DNA of 64,000 nucleotides from Rariglobus sp041662485 (GTDB lineage Bacteria > Verrucomicrobiota > Verrucomicrobiia > Opitutales > Opitutaceae), in the NCBI GenBank assembly GCA_041662485.1, contig JBAZSJ010000001.1, forward strand, positions 62,001 through 126,000. The letters are read 5' to 3'. The notes beneath the pieces are model-generated. The model was given only the letters and a program-made list of their open reading frames with translations, was not told where the DNA came from and ran no database searches. Shown here in pieces: positions 21,366 through 32,400 of the stretch. The translations under genes were made by a program, and so were the position numbers. The first letter of the stretch is position 1. Each line of letters starts with the position of its first letter.

Positions 21366-22057
21366 GGAAGGCGCTGATAACCCTCGCGGTTGGAGAAGTG
21401 CCGGAGGCGCGCTGGTCGCATCCTCTGTTCCGGGCTTATGCGCGAAAACACGGGTTTGATTTTATAGTGCTCGATCAATGGAAAATCAGACGTTGGTGGC
21501 CGCTTAACCGGCGCAAGCGTTCGCATTTTGAAAAACTCCAGATGCATGAGCTATTGGCGGCCTATGACCGGATTATCTATCTGGATGGGGACATCTTGAT
21601 TTCGCCCGACTGTCCCGACCTGACAACTTTGGTGCCGGTTGGTCATTTGGGGGCGATAGCGGACGAGCGAGGTCCGGATTCCTGGCGGCGCAGGAAGGAG
21701 CTGGCCGATGCCCAGGCGAAACTCGGCAAGATTTCTCGAGCCGAGGAACTTTATTTTAATTGCGGTGTGCTGATTTTGAGCGCCTGCCACCGGCCGTTAC
21801 TGGACCCGCATAATCGCTGGCCGGCGGTGCGCTGGCCGGAGCAAACGGGGATCAATTACTACGCCCGGAAATACAATGTGCCGGTGGCCTATTTGGACGA
21901 AACTTATAATTATATGCCCGTGGTCGGGGGCGACTGGCAGGAACAGGCGAGCCGACTTTCGGCTCGCCTGGTGCATTACGCAGGCCTGCAAGACAGGCCC
22001 CGCATGGAGGAGGATGCGCCTGTTTTTTTTCGGGCTTGGGACTTGGTGACGACCTGA
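21362..22057 (+). CDS. Nucleotide-diphospho-sugar transferase, GT8-like
   Basis: A 231-residue GT-A protein: KALITLAVGEVPEARWSHPLF, FEKLQMHELLAAYDRIIYLDGDILISPDC with the DxD motif (LDGDI), AEELYFNCGVLIL, and a late ARLVHYAGL. The FNxGVL and VHY/F words are those of GT8-type galactosyl/glucosyl transferases. Coupled to the upstream gene by a 4-nt overlap and followed closely by another glycosyltransferase, so it belongs to the same operon. Confidence 0.78.
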   Translation: MRKALITLAVGEVPEARWSHPLFRAYARKHGFDFIVLDQWKIRRWWPLNRRKRSHFEKLQMHELLAAYDRIIYLDGDILISPDCPDLTTLVPVGHLGAIADERGPDSWRRRKELADAQAKLGKISRAEELYFNCGVLILSACHRPLLDPHNRWPAVRWPEQTGINYYARKYNVPVAYLDETYNYMPVVGGDWQEQASRLSARLVHYAGLQDRPRMEEDAPVFFRAWDLVTT

Positions 22058-22114
22058 TGGCTTTGTTTTAGGAGGGGGGTGGACACTTCAGCCGGTAGCG
22101 GTCTAAAAATATCC

Positions 22115-23296
22115 ATGGCTTTGTCCGTCCTGCATATTTCAAAGTATCCCGCGCGTCAGGGTGGAATGGATGAGATTCTCCGTCGGCATGCCAAGGACCC
22201 AAGCGGCAATCAGCGCTTTTTAAGTCTCCTGGCGATTCCGGGAAGCGAGCATGTGACGGCGGAAAGCGACGACGGGATGAAATTCCAGGCTTTGCAGGCA
22301 GGCATTCATGTCCCCATGGGGTTTCTGGCGAGGAGAGCGCGCAAGGCCTTCGAAAGAGCGGCCCCTGCGATCAGCCTCTATTACAATTGCTGGGGGGCGG
22401 ATGTGCTGGCGGGGGCGGATGCTTCGGCTTTGCGAATAGGATATGTGCATAACCATTTTCCGGGGTTCGAGGCGTATGTGAATTATTATGCCTCTTTTCT
22501 GGATGGTTTCCTCAGCGTAAGCCCGGCATTGCACTCGCATATTTGTCGCCAGGTATCTGTGGAGGTCGCGCAGAATTCGGCGGCCATGCCGCTACCGGTT
22601 GACGAGCTTTTTTATGAAGCCGGAAGAGCAAGGGGAACCAAGTCTGCCGGGTGTGTGATCGGGTTTTGCGGTCGCATGACGCGTGCCCAAAAGAGGGTGG
22701 ATCGCCTGCCGGATTTGGCGGCCGGCCTCGATGCAGCCGGGGTTGATTATCGTTTGGAATTGCTTGGCGACGGCCCGGACCGTGCTTGGCTGGCCGAGCG
22801 GCTGGGGGCCCATCCACGGGTTTCTTTCCTTGGTTGGCGGGCGCCGGCATCGGTCGCGAAAACATTCGCGGCGTGGAAATACGTCGTTTTTACAAGCGAC
22901 TACGAGGGGCAATCGCTGGCGCTTTTGGAGGCGATCGCGGCAGGATGCCTGCCTGTGTATCCGGATTTCCATGTTGGCGGAGAACTTCCCGGAACGGCAT
23001 CGCAGTGGTGTCTTTATCCGGTCGGAGACATCAAGTCGGCGGTTGCGCGCCTGCTTGGGATGGAGGGCGCATCGGTTAAGGAACTTGAGCCGTTACGGGC
23101 CGAGTTGGGCGCGATGATCGCTCGCCATCAACCCGGCGAATATGAGCGGGCATTTGAGCAATGGACCGAGCAGGTTCGGCCAGCAGGCCGAGCGCAGGCC
23201 GGGCCTTCTTGGCGCCGACTCGTGGAACCTGTGTTTGCCTACAACCGTTACTACCGCCGGTTGACTGATGGGCCGCGACCTCGGTCAGTCGCTTAA
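22115..23296 (+). CDS. Family 4-type glycosyltransferase
   Basis: A 393-residue GT-B enzyme: LSVLHISKYPARQGGMDEILRRH, IGYVHNHFPGFEAYVNYYASFLDGFLSVSPAL, then IGFCGRMTRAQKRVDRLPDLA, RVSFLGWRAPASVAKTF and DYEGQSLALLEAIAAGCLPV. The start is uncertain: the ATG at 22115 heads the conserved N-terminus, while a GTG at 22079 lies only 2 nt after an AGGAGG and would add twelve residues. The C-terminal 35 residues are variable. It converges on a minus-strand glycosyltransferase gene with a 12-nt overlap. Confidence 0.82.
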   Translation: MALSVLHISKYPARQGGMDEILRRHAKDPSGNQRFLSLLAIPGSEHVTAESDDGMKFQALQAGIHVPMGFLARRARKAFERAAPAISLYYNCWGADVLAGADASALRIGYVHNHFPGFEAYVNYYASFLDGFLSVSPALHSHICRQVSVEVAQNSAAMPLPVDELFYEAGRARGTKSAGCVIGFCGRMTRAQKRVDRLPDLAAGLDAAGVDYRLELLGDGPDRAWLAERLGAHPRVSFLGWRAPASVAKTFAAWKYVVFTSDYEGQSLALLEAIAAGCLPVYPDFHVGGELPGTASQWCLYPVGDIKSAVARLLGMEGASVKELEPLRAELGAMIARHQPGEYERAFEQWTEQVRPAGRAQAGPSWRRLVEPVFAYNRYYRRLTDGPRPRSVA

Positions 23297-24172
23297 GATT
23301 TGGCTGCGAATTTTTTCCGCCCAGGCGGATGGGCCTTTGCGAAACCGGAGGAGTCGCAGGAGGGCATCAAGGGTTTTGGGCCCATTGAGGCGGGCGGGAC
23401 TCCACAGGTGGCGGGAGAGGTAATTTTTCGGCCAGTCGCGTTCGCCCCACGTCCGGGTGACCGAACCCCATTCGCTTAAAAACAAACGGAGATTGTCTTG
23501 TTCACGGGTTTTTCTCCCGGGGCTGGAGCTGACGTGGTGATGGACGACGCTGTGATAATCGACCCAGTGACGATATCCTTGCGCCTGAAGACGCAGGCAG
23601 AGATCAAGGTCCTCGCATCCGTTCTGATAACGCTCATCGAAACCGCCCACGGAGAGAAAGACATCTCGGCGTATCATGCAGCAGGCGGCGGTTGTGGCGT
23701 TGAAAAAATGCCCCGCGCCTTTGGCTGCGCGCAGGCCGCGGTTTTTAAGATGATGATCGGGCAGACCGACCAAGTCGAAGATCACGCCGGCATGATCGAT
23801 TCTTCCTGTTTTGGGCTGTATCTGGATGTTTCCGACCATGCCCACGTGTTTGATGGATGTGAGCGAGGCGATCATGGGCTTATACCAGCCGGGCGTGAGC
23901 ACCAGATCGTTGTTGAGGAGGACGAGAATCTCCCCTTGGGCAATTTGGGCGCCTCGGTTGTTACTGGCCGCGTAACCTAGGTTTTGATTGTTAAAAATAA
24001 CCCGATGGCGCGGCGCCGGCAGGTTTTGCAGCCAGTCACGGGTTCCGTCGGTGCTGCCGTCGTCCACCCAGATGATTTCCCATGGTTCGTCCGGAGGATT
24101 GGCCTCCAGACTAGAAAGGTAGTCTTGCGAGAGTTCCAGCTTGTTGAAGGTGGCGGTAATGACGGAGAGCAT
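23285..24172 (-). CDS. Family 2 glycosyltransferase
   Basis: A 295-residue GT-A enzyme: LSVITATFNKLELSQDYLSSL, EIIWVDDGSTDGTRDWL, RVIFNNQNLGYAASNNRGAQIAQG and LVLLNNDLVLTPGW (DxD-like). Then come AACCMIRRDVFLSVGGFDERYQNGCEDLDLCLR, the GGFDExx..EDxDL pattern of rhamnosyl- and other GT2 enzymes. C-terminal residues may contact membrane or partners. It is at the downstream end of a long minus-strand series that includes the exporter. Confidence 0.87.
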   Translation of the reverse strand: MLSVITATFNKLELSQDYLSSLEANPPDEPWEIIWVDDGSTDGTRDWLQNLPAPRHRVIFNNQNLGYAASNNRGAQIAQGEILVLLNNDLVLTPGWYKPMIASLTSIKHVGMVGNIQIQPKTGRIDHAGVIFDLVGLPDHHLKNRGLRAAKGAGHFFNATTAACCMIRRDVFLSVGGFDERYQNGCEDLDLCLRLQAQGYRHWVDYHSVVHHHVSSSPGRKTREQDNLRLFLSEWGSVTRTWGERDWPKNYLSRHLWSPARLNGPKTLDALLRLLRFRKGPSAWAEKIRSQILSD

Positions 24173-24258
24173 TGTATATCGCCTTCACCTGCGGCTTTGG
24201 ATGATACGCGGTTTTGTCGCATCAGTTCTCCCGAAGGGCGCGGGACGTGCGATGCACA

Positions 24259-24945
24259 TCATGCCTTACGGCCCAGTTCAAACCACAAATAACCAAGGAG
24301 CTTTTTGCCGGTGGGCCAGATTTTGAAATGCGTCGCACCGTGTAGGCGGGCAATCTCCTTGGTAGGAAATTCGCAGCGCTTTAGGTGAAGCTTATAGGCT
24401 CGAACCACCATCTCGATGTCGATGGAGAGTCCGTGATCCAGGATATTCATTCGGGTAAAGGCGGAACGAGTGAAGGCCTTATAGCCATGGAGGACGTCGC
24501 GCACCCAGTAGCCATCCCTGCGCCACACGAGCATGCTGGCAAATGCCAGCCACCATACGGCCCATTTGCGAGGCCGCCACCAGTGTGTGTTCTCCTCGTT
24601 GACGGAGCCCGTGATTTGGCGGCTAGCAACGATGAGCTCGTTTCCTGCCTCAAGCAGGGGACGAAATTTGCGTAGATCCTCAAGGGGAGTGGTTCCTTTG
24701 GGGAAGAATACGACGACCGCGTCGCAAGTGGCCACGTCATTGGCGTGCCTATAGGCGGCGTTGAGGCCCTTTTTCGGCTGTTTGTGGACTTTGATGCCTT
24801 GAGTGGTAAGATATTCCACCGTGCCATCCGTGCTGCCGCCATCGACGCAGAAGATCTCGTCGAAGGCGTTGCGCGGTAGGTGGGGAATATCCAATTGGCA
24901 TCCGCCAAGTTCGTTCCATGTCATCAGGCAGAGGGATATCTTCAT
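24259..24945 (-). CDS. Family 2 glycosyltransferase (polyprenyl-phosphate type)
   Basis: A 228-residue GT-A enzyme: ISLCLMTWNELGGCQLDIPHL, EIFCVDGGSTDGTVEYL, KGLNAAYRHANDVATCDAVVVFFPKGTTP, and RDVLHGYKAFTRSAFTRM. The aspartates of the second and third blocks fit the GT2 active site, although the usual DADxQ is replaced by FFPKGTT. The overall size and the HGYKAF word resemble dolichyl-phosphate mannose synthase-like enzymes without membrane segments. It overlaps the preceding flavoprotein gene by 4 nt. Confidence 0.78.
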   Translation of the reverse strand: MKISLCLMTWNELGGCQLDIPHLPRNAFDEIFCVDGGSTDGTVEYLTTQGIKVHKQPKKGLNAAYRHANDVATCDAVVVFFPKGTTPLEDLRKFRPLLEAGNELIVASRQITGSVNEENTHWWRPRKWAVWWLAFASMLVWRRDGYWVRDVLHGYKAFTRSAFTRMNILDHGLSIDIEMVVRAYKLHLKRCEFPTKEIARLHGATHFKIWPTGKKLLGYLWFELGRKA

Positions 24946-26159
24946 TGGGTGTTTTCGGCGAGAAGTTTGTCGGCAAGCAACATGGCCTCGTGGACAGCGA
25001 TGTCAGAGTTCATATGTTCCCAAGTGCCCCAGCGCCCGGCGCCGACGATTCGTTTGCTTTTCGCCCATTCTAGAATGGCCTTTATCGCTTCCGGCTTCCT
25101 TTGGGTATTTATTGGATATGCGAAATCATTGTGATTGCGAAAATATGAAACAGCATCAGGCGAGCGCTTTGCATTCGTTTCTATCCAATAGCCTCGGGAC
25201 CCTGGACAAAAATTATGGCGTAATAATTGTCGATGATGGGATACGCTATTGCTTGGATCGTAAATCCAGTGCGCGTGTGAATTCAAATTCTCTGGTTGGT
25301 AATCCACATTGATTGAAACATGTTCGAGTTCGGCGATTTTTCGCCTGATAGCCTCTGGAATATCAACGGCACTCGTCCAGCAAGGCCAAGGAATCGTATT
25401 TATAATCGTATCGGCCTGCCATTGGTTATTTATAATCCTGCTTTCTATGTTTATATGCTGGAGGGAGAAATTGAAAATGACTTGATCTCCGAGGGCTTCG
25501 CCCATTCGCCTCCATACTTCACCGTAGCCGTGGGATTCTGGATATAAAAAAGTTCCGTGGGCGGGAAGAGAACCAAACGCTTTTCCCTCAAGACAGCTCT
25601 GCAGTGTTTCCCTGAAAGAAACGTTGGGTAATTTATATAACCAATAAGTTCCCAGCTTGTTGAGGTCTGTGGACCATAACTTTTTATTGTAAGGAAGCAT
25701 GTAATCTTGGGCGATACGTTGGCCTAGTTTCCACTCTATCCAATCGACAAAAGATGTAGGCATTGGCTCTCCGCGCAGGGAACCTGTTTTCGCAATAGAC
25801 TCTAGATAATCGATTTGGAGAGGTCTTGGTAATTGCCATAAATTAGCCTCAAGGGGGTGGTCAATAAGGTGCCCATGGATCATTATCTTTGATACACGCT
25901 GATGAAATCTCCATTCGCTTCTTGGCATGAATCTGAAGAGGAAGTCCAAGACCTCCTTTTTACGCATATCCAGAAAGTGACCGCCTCCGATATCCAACGG
26001 AGCGCCATCTACTTCTTGTGATCGGCAGAGCCCACCAGCAATGGCTTCCTTCTCCAAGACTAGAATTTTATTTTTGGGAACTCCATTATTAATGAAGGAG
26101 TGTGCTAGGGCTAGTCCACTAGGGCCGGCCCCCAGTATTATATAAGAAAAGTGTATCAT
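24942..26159 (-). CDS. FAD-dependent oxidoreductase, UDP-galactopyranose mutase-like
   Basis: A 405-residue flavoprotein: dinucleotide-binding YIILGAGPSGLALAHSF at the N-terminus, LVLEKEAIAGGLCRS, and DIGGGHFLDMR. Later come AQDYMLPYNKKLWSTDLNKLGTYWL and the C-terminal RIVGAGRWGTWEHMNSDIAVHEAMLLAD, where the FAD-binding GxGRxGxW..MD-like region sits. UDP-galactopyranose mutases and related LPS flavoproteins share this layout; the similarity is moderate, so galactofuranose synthesis is only a suggestion. It belongs to the A/T-richer minus-strand block. Confidence 0.7.
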   Translation of the reverse strand: MIHFSYIILGAGPSGLALAHSFINNGVPKNKILVLEKEAIAGGLCRSQEVDGAPLDIGGGHFLDMRKKEVLDFLFRFMPRSEWRFHQRVSKIMIHGHLIDHPLEANLWQLPRPLQIDYLESIAKTGSLRGEPMPTSFVDWIEWKLGQRIAQDYMLPYNKKLWSTDLNKLGTYWLYKLPNVSFRETLQSCLEGKAFGSLPAHGTFLYPESHGYGEVWRRMGEALGDQVIFNFSLQHINIESRIINNQWQADTIINTIPWPCWTSAVDIPEAIRRKIAELEHVSINVDYQPENLNSHAHWIYDPSNSVSHHRQLLRHNFCPGSRGYWIETNAKRSPDAVSYFRNHNDFAYPINTQRKPEAIKAILEWAKSKRIVGAGRWGTWEHMNSDIAVHEAMLLADKLLAENTQ

Positions 26160-26190
26160 TGGGCGATTTATGGTGGCCAGTATGGAGAAA

Positions 26191-28125
26191 TTAGACGGAC
26201 CGGAATCCGGCGCGAAGGCTTGAAATCAAGACAATTGTAGTTCCCATTGCTAATGGGAAAATGTATCGTGAGTCGGTCATGAAAAATGCAGTTGAGTCAA
26301 CGGCTGAGGCCATGCCAAAGCGAAGTCCTAAAAATACGAGGGCTGCTAATGTTCCGGGAATATATTTACAGCTCCAGTGTCGACATGTAATTCCGATGCC
26401 AAGGCAGAAGATGAGTGAGGTAATCATCAGAAGATTCCAGATATTGTAGTAGGTTTTATAGTTCTTGATTAAGGACAATGCTAAACTTGATTGGTTGTTG
26501 GCTGTTTTTCGGTTAGCTTCTAGTAGCCACGATGATTTGGGGATTGTTGCATTGCCATTTATGAAGCTGAATTCTACTGTTGATGAATCAGAGTCTTCGA
26601 GTATAAGGGTTCCGGACAGGACGCTGGAGGCTTCGAAGGTGAAGAAGCAACGTCCTTCTCCGGTGGGCAGGGCGGAGTGGTAGTCGTGATAGATGGTTCC
26701 GTTGAGGAGGTCTCCATTGTTGCGTCTAAATTTTGCGGAAACTAGTGGGCGTGGGGCTAGGCGGTTAAAGCCTATTCCCATAAGTCTATGTTGGTTTAAG
26801 GTCCGCTCGATTGAAAGGGCCCTACGATTACATGCTTTGTCGAATCGTCTTGTATAGTGGTAGTCCGGATAGTCTTCAATTGGGATGTATTCTGGGCGGA
26901 TAAAACATGCGCTGATAAGCCGTCCTGCAGAATGAAATACGGATGCTAGCGTGGGGATAGGGCCGATGATGTGATGTAGTACTCGCCGTCGGGGGATATG
27001 CCCGTTCTGAAACGCCGATTCCAATTCATCCCCAAGTTGCTTGTAAAATTTTTGAGCAACAAGTGGGCTGCTATAATAGCCGTTTCTATAAAGTGCATCT
27101 CGGACGGCCCAATGCACCCATCCTCCGCCAATTTCGCCTTTGGGCACGGGGTGGCCAAAAGTTACTGGTGACCAAAATCTACCCAAATCCCCTTCAAATT
27201 CTTTTAAAATTAGTGCAGCGCGGGGAGAGAAGGCGCTTGCTCGGCGAATGCTTTCTAACGCAATGGGAACATGTGGATTATAAGTTTTTGGTTCAATTTC
27301 AGCGAGTAGTCGCATTGCTCGGCTATAATGGTGTTCTTGCTGTTCCGAGATAGCCCAATTCTGATAGATTAACTTGTTCATTATGCGCACGGGAGCTTGT
27401 ATGGAGACCGTGCAGACGAGTGAAATCAGCACTACATATAAGCTGCTTTTTGCTCGAATAAGCGCAGGTTCTTTGTCTCGAACGGAAAATGAAGCTATGA
27501 GTGCGGCGAGAATGCCGGCAATCAAAATGACTCCGCCTTCTCCTCGAGTGATTGAAAGTAATCCGAGAATGATTGAGAATAAAGTGACTCGCTTGAAGAG
27601 CGATGTAGGGCTTGTGGCGCGTGTTATGTAAAATAATGATGCTAACGCCAGGGTAAATAATATACCGAAAAAACCATCGTATGTCGTCCTTTCGAAAGTT
27701 GGAACGGCAAGTGGGTGCCAGAACAAAAGTATGAAGAGTAGTGCGCGAAGGATGCTATCCAGTTTATTTTCTTTGGGCAATGCTATCTGGGCAGCCCAAA
27801 GGGCCCCCCCCCATAGTAAACACTCCATGACTACGCGTAACGGGAGTCCTATTTGTTTGAGCGCCCCCATAACGAGCGGCCATAATGGCTCTTTTATCGC
27901 TGTCATATGGTCGTAATGAGACGGCCACCAATAAGCGCGCAAGGAACTGTCAACAAAGAAGAGTTCGTCGTGGCCATGAGGAATCGCGGCCACATCAAGA
28001 CTGGCGATACAAACTAGCTTAATGACTAGAGCGATAATATAAAAATATAGAATCAAGTGGCCGTGTGACTTTAGGGGGGCACTCAAATCTGCGAGGGCTT
28101 TAGGTGCTGATTGTTTGAGGGACAT
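26191..28125 (-). CDS. Large multi-pass membrane protein, possible GT-C glycosyltransferase
   Basis: A 644-residue protein with many hydrophobic segments: LYFYIIALVIKLVCIASL near the N-terminus, several between about residues 90 and 260, and more near the C-terminus (YNIWNLLMITSLIFCLGIGI and later). An extramembrane domain of about 280 residues lies between. The early PHGHDELFFVD, with acidic residues after the first membrane segment, is the position of the catalytic Asp in GT-C enzymes. No specific family is recognised. The ATG at 28125 was chosen; the frame upstream is a shadow of the acyltransferase gene, which overlaps by 43 nt. Confidence 0.6.
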   Translation of the reverse strand: MSLKQSAPKALADLSAPLKSHGHLILYFYIIALVIKLVCIASLDVAAIPHGHDELFFVDSSLRAYWWPSHYDHMTAIKEPLWPLVMGALKQIGLPLRVVMECLLWGGALWAAQIALPKENKLDSILRALLFILLFWHPLAVPTFERTTYDGFFGILFTLALASLFYITRATSPTSLFKRVTLFSIILGLLSITRGEGGVILIAGILAALIASFSVRDKEPALIRAKSSLYVVLISLVCTVSIQAPVRIMNKLIYQNWAISEQQEHHYSRAMRLLAEIEPKTYNPHVPIALESIRRASAFSPRAALILKEFEGDLGRFWSPVTFGHPVPKGEIGGGWVHWAVRDALYRNGYYSSPLVAQKFYKQLGDELESAFQNGHIPRRRVLHHIIGPIPTLASVFHSAGRLISACFIRPEYIPIEDYPDYHYTRRFDKACNRRALSIERTLNQHRLMGIGFNRLAPRPLVSAKFRRNNGDLLNGTIYHDYHSALPTGEGRCFFTFEASSVLSGTLILEDSDSSTVEFSFINGNATIPKSSWLLEANRKTANNQSSLALSLIKNYKTYYNIWNLLMITSLIFCLGIGITCRHWSCKYIPGTLAALVFLGLRFGMASAVDSTAFFMTDSRYIFPLAMGTTIVLISSLRAGFRSV

Positions 28126-29279
28126 ATTATTGAACCGCCTTTGGGTGGTCTTGATTTCAGGCTTAGAAAGGGCTTCTCGACGAAGCGCCAAGAAAGATAA
28201 GCTAGTAGCAGAACGATAGGCATGGTCAGCAAGAAAATTTTCCATGGGGCCCGTAATCCTGTTTCATTAATTAAATACTGCTGAACGGGAAAGGAGTATA
28301 TATATATGCCATATGATAAATCATGTTTCCATTTCACGGGGGGGATTAGCCGGCTAAATCCCGTTAAAAGAACGAAACCGCAAAGTATTAGTAACCAGAA
28401 TGTTTTACTAAATCCGCATATCATGGCGCCAACGCCCATGGTAACTAGGCCCAAGGCGAAAAGATCGAGTTTCGACACTTTTTGAGTCCATTTGCCCAGT
28501 CGTTTCGGGGCGTCAAATGGTTGTTCTGATATGCCAGAATTTGGTTGGGTATCATGCAGATTGGCATAGGTGGCAACTCCTAGGAGAAATGATACGAGCA
28601 TCCACGGAACAGTTATATTATCAAAAATGGCCGCGATGGAGCTAATGTGCGGTAGCGTTATTGCGCCGGCAGTCAGTATCATCAGGCTTAAGTTGAGGGG
28701 TTCTCGTTTAGCCAGAACGCCGGATATGCCTAGGATAGCTACGATCACATACATTCGGATTTCCCATGGGAGGGTCCATAGGGAGCCATTGACACTAGGG
28801 AAAGGGGATTCGGGGAATGCGCCAGGGAGACTATAGGCTACTCCAGCTATCAGTTTTATGTTGGTGACGAAATAATCTACCGCGCCTCGTTTGAATGTGA
28901 CCCACTCTGTATGGCTTGTGAGCCATCCGAGTAGAATTGAGACAAGAAGTGCGGCGATGAGAGCGGGCCAGATGCGGAGGATTCGATTTATAATAAATAA
29001 GAAACAATTCGGTCTCCTTCTGTAGCTCTGGGTGACAAGGAAGCCGCTTATGAAGAAAAAGCCCCAGACTCCCAAGCTTCCTCCATTAATATGACGCGTA
29101 AGTCTAGCTAAGGGTTCATCATGATTTGTTAGCGGGTAACAATGGGACCACGTTACCAATGTGGCCAGTAGGAATTTTAGGATGTTGAGATTTGGATAAT
29201 GGGAATCTCTTGCCGGTGGGGCGGTTGCTTCCAAGATAATATCTGTTGATGTAGGTTTAGATCCTGTAATTTTTTCCAT
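28083..29279 (-). CDS. Acyltransferase 3-family membrane protein
   Basis: A 398-residue integral membrane protein with about ten hydrophobic segments. N-terminal PNLNILKFLLATLVTWSHCYPL carries the acyltransferase-3 catalytic-type His; GFFFISGFLVTQSYRRRPNCFLFIINRILRIWPAL is typical of the family, and ...YLSWRFVEKPFLSLKSR closes it. Such proteins O-acetylate or acylate surface sugars using acyl-CoA. The ATG at 29279 is preferred; a TTG at 29330 would add 17 residues. It ends inside the start of the next gene. Confidence 0.85.
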   Translation of the reverse strand: MEKITGSKPTSTDIILEATAPPARDSHYPNLNILKFLLATLVTWSHCYPLTNHDEPLARLTRHINGGSLGVWGFFFISGFLVTQSYRRRPNCFLFIINRILRIWPALIAALLVSILLGWLTSHTEWVTFKRGAVDYFVTNIKLIAGVAYSLPGAFPESPFPSVNGSLWTLPWEIRMYVIVAILGISGVLAKREPLNLSLMILTAGAITLPHISSIAAIFDNITVPWMLVSFLLGVATYANLHDTQPNSGISEQPFDAPKRLGKWTQKVSKLDLFALGLVTMGVGAMICGFSKTFWLLILCGFVLLTGFSRLIPPVKWKHDLSYGIYIYSFPVQQYLINETGLRAPWKIFLLTMPIVLLLAYLSWRFVEKPFLSLKSRPPKGGSIICPSNNQHLKPSQI

Positions 29280-29469
29280 TGCTGTGATTGCTGGTGCTTG
29301 AGTTTTCGTATCAAGAGTTGATTGACCCAATGCGCCTGACTAAATCCATGTCACTTTACCGTATCGAAAAGCGGGCATGTGAAGATTCGGTAGGATTCAA
29401 TGGAGGCGAAATTGGCCGAGCAGGGGAGGGATGTTTTCTTGATCTGGCCACGAAGCCGTTATATGCGTG

Positions 29470-32400
29470 CTACGCATTTCTTGGTTTTTGGGATACGCAA
29501 TGGCTCAGGTAGTCCGATCTGTAATAATCGGTCGTTTTGAGGGGATTGAAAGTTATTGGAGTCTGTGCTTCCACGTTTGTCGCAAACTTCTCTATATGTG
29601 CAAGGATTTGGTGGGTGGTTTCTTCCTTGCGGAAGAGCATGTGTGGGATTCCTGAAGCCGCGAGCCGTTCGGGGAACGCCCCCAATGCGGGTGCGATAAT
29701 TGGCAGCCCGGAGGCCAAGGCATAGCTGAGTGTATAGCTGTAGGTTTCAGGCCAGCGTGCGGGAAATAAAATGATATTAAGATTATGCTGAGCGATCAAG
29801 TGGGCAAGCTCGCCCGGCTTGTATCGTCCGGTAATATGCACATGCGCAAGAGGGCGAGATGCGTAGCCGATTAGCACGAACCGGTAAGGCATGTCTGCGT
29901 CGTGGACCAGGGTAGCCAGTTCCTCTAGTAATAGGGCTCCCTTTTCCAAGCTGAGTGCCCCCAGCACTCCGATCGTGAGGATCGGGCCGCGTTGGTGGCG
30001 CACGGGGGCCAGTGTCAGCCGCGCATCTTCTATATGCGGAATGATCCGGACTGATCGCGGAGAATAGGCGTTCTCAAACAGTTCGCGGGCTGAGCGGCTT
30101 GGGAAAATGATATCCGTGGCTTGCTCTAGCAGCTCGCGGTGGCTTTCACGCCAAGAACGCAGGGTTGTGCCACGAGGAGGGCGATAATTGGGGGAGCCTA
30201 GCGGGGCGCGCAATGAGTCACCCGCATAGACACCGTGGGGATCCGTTAGTGTAGGATTTGCGCCGAGCCAAAAGAAATCATGCACTGTGGCCACGTGCGG
30301 CACCCCTAGTTCAATGGCCAGTCTGTGGACATGTGCAGGCAAGCCTAACGTATGATGGATATGGACAAGTCCCACGCCGACGAACCGGAGGAAACGAAGC
30401 AGATGGTCCCAGTCTTCGTGAGCATCAAGCAGGACCGGTTCGGCGGAATCGACCGTCAGCCGCAGTTCAAGCCAGCCTTCCCTAGGGCCAGGGCGTAGGT
30501 CGAGAAAGTGAGCGTGTCCCGTCAAATGCTGCGCTAATTCCTCGATATGTTGGTGAGTCCCGCCGCCCAAGCGGTGGCTGATCGCGAGAATGACAGGACA
30601 TTCCTGCGCCGCAATGATGGCTGCACCCCGCGCAAAACGCGCGGCGCGCAAAGGATCCTCTCGCGTATAACGGGCGATATCCTCATGGTAGGACGGATAT
30701 AGTTCCGATAGCTGGCGCAAGGCATTCTCGATGCGCGAGGTTTTCTCCGCGCCAAAGCTCACACTGCCCAAGTGCAGGGCATAAAGATTTGGGGTGAGCA
30801 TATTTTTCCAGCCAAGCCGTATGGCTCGCTGGCAGAAGTCATTCTCTTCACCATAGCCACGTCCAAACCTTTGCTCGTCCAAAAAGCCTACCGCAGCCAG
30901 GCAATCACACCGAATGAACATACAAAACCCGACGCCAGTCGGGGCCTCGACGTTTGGATAACGCACTCGTGCAAAATGTCGGTCTATTTTTTGTTCGGAA
31001 AGCCCCAAAAATGCCTTGTTTTCCGTGAACGCGGCCGGGAAACTGCAGATCGTTGCGTTGTTGGAAAGGGGGGTGACGATCCCGCATCGCGGGCTGGAAT
31101 AGACTTCGGTTTGCAGGCGATTGATCCAATTTTCCGGCGTGAAAACGTCGCTATTTAAGAGAATGACGTCCTCGCCTGCCCGAATGAGTTTTAGGCCCCG
31201 GTTAACTGTGCACACAAAACCGAGATTCGTGTCGTTGTGTATCACCTGAATACAGCTCGGCCAGCGATTTTGGAGCTCTGTCAGCATCTCGATCATGGCC
31301 GTCTCGGGACTGGCATCATTGATCGCGACTAGTCGTCGGCCCGGCTTGCCGTCAATATCGATCATCGCCCTGACAATACACTCACGGGTCATGGCTACAT
31401 CGCGATAGATGGGCAATATCACGGCGACGGGCGCGGTAGGAGGGAACGTCTCGATTTGCGGGGGCTTGACAGAGAGCAGGCGTAACGCTTCCAGGAGGAT
31501 ACGTGCGGATGGTGTTCTCTGGGGCGGTGGGACCAGCGAGCCAGTCCAAATAAAGCGCGAGCCAATGGTGACTTGCCTGCCGTCCTGTGTTATTGCAATC
31601 ACCTTGATCCGCTTCATGCCAAGGCCCACGCGAAAATGCAGAGAGAAGCCTGTGGCTGCCATTACCGGTAGAATGCCCTGAAACGCATTTACCACGTCTG
31701 GTCGGTCGACCGGCTCGCACGCCAGTGTCCGTTGTCCAATCAAAATTCGTACCTCTCGGGCGGGGAGACCCAATGCATCGAAAAACCATCCTTGCACATG
31801 AACCTCGCGGGACACTTTGGTGACCACAGATGTGACGGGCATCTCCAACTTAAATTTCCCTTGACTGAAACTCCATCGCCGCCCGCGCTGCAGGCAGACG
31901 ACGCTCCCGTTGTGGCAAATTGCATTAATGCGAACATCATGAATTCCACCCGGAGGTATGATTGAGGTCTCGAAGCCAAGCTTGGAATTATCGAGATGTA
32001 GTCCCTCATGCTCGAAATGATCCGTCACGTCGTTCCTCATGGTCGGTGTGCATCCAAAGGTTTGGGTTCCAAAATCGATTTGGATTGAGTCTGCAGGACG
32101 ACCTTCCGAATCCATAAACCATCCCGACACGCGTAGCGGCTCGCGTAGACGGCTGAATCTATGCGTGCCAATGCCGTGTTCGATTTCGTATCGACAGTTC
32201 TGTCCAACGCAAACTGGTGGGGTGCGTATGAGCCGTTCTAGTATTCGAAGTGGAGTGGCAACTCGCCACCATAATGATTCATGAATCACATGTAGTTGTT
32301 GAAAAAGTAGCGCATGCTTGCCTTTCAGTTTCTCCAGCTCTTGATTTTGATAGAGTATTATCTCTTGGTGCTTTCGCGCATCCATCCTGAGTTGTGACTG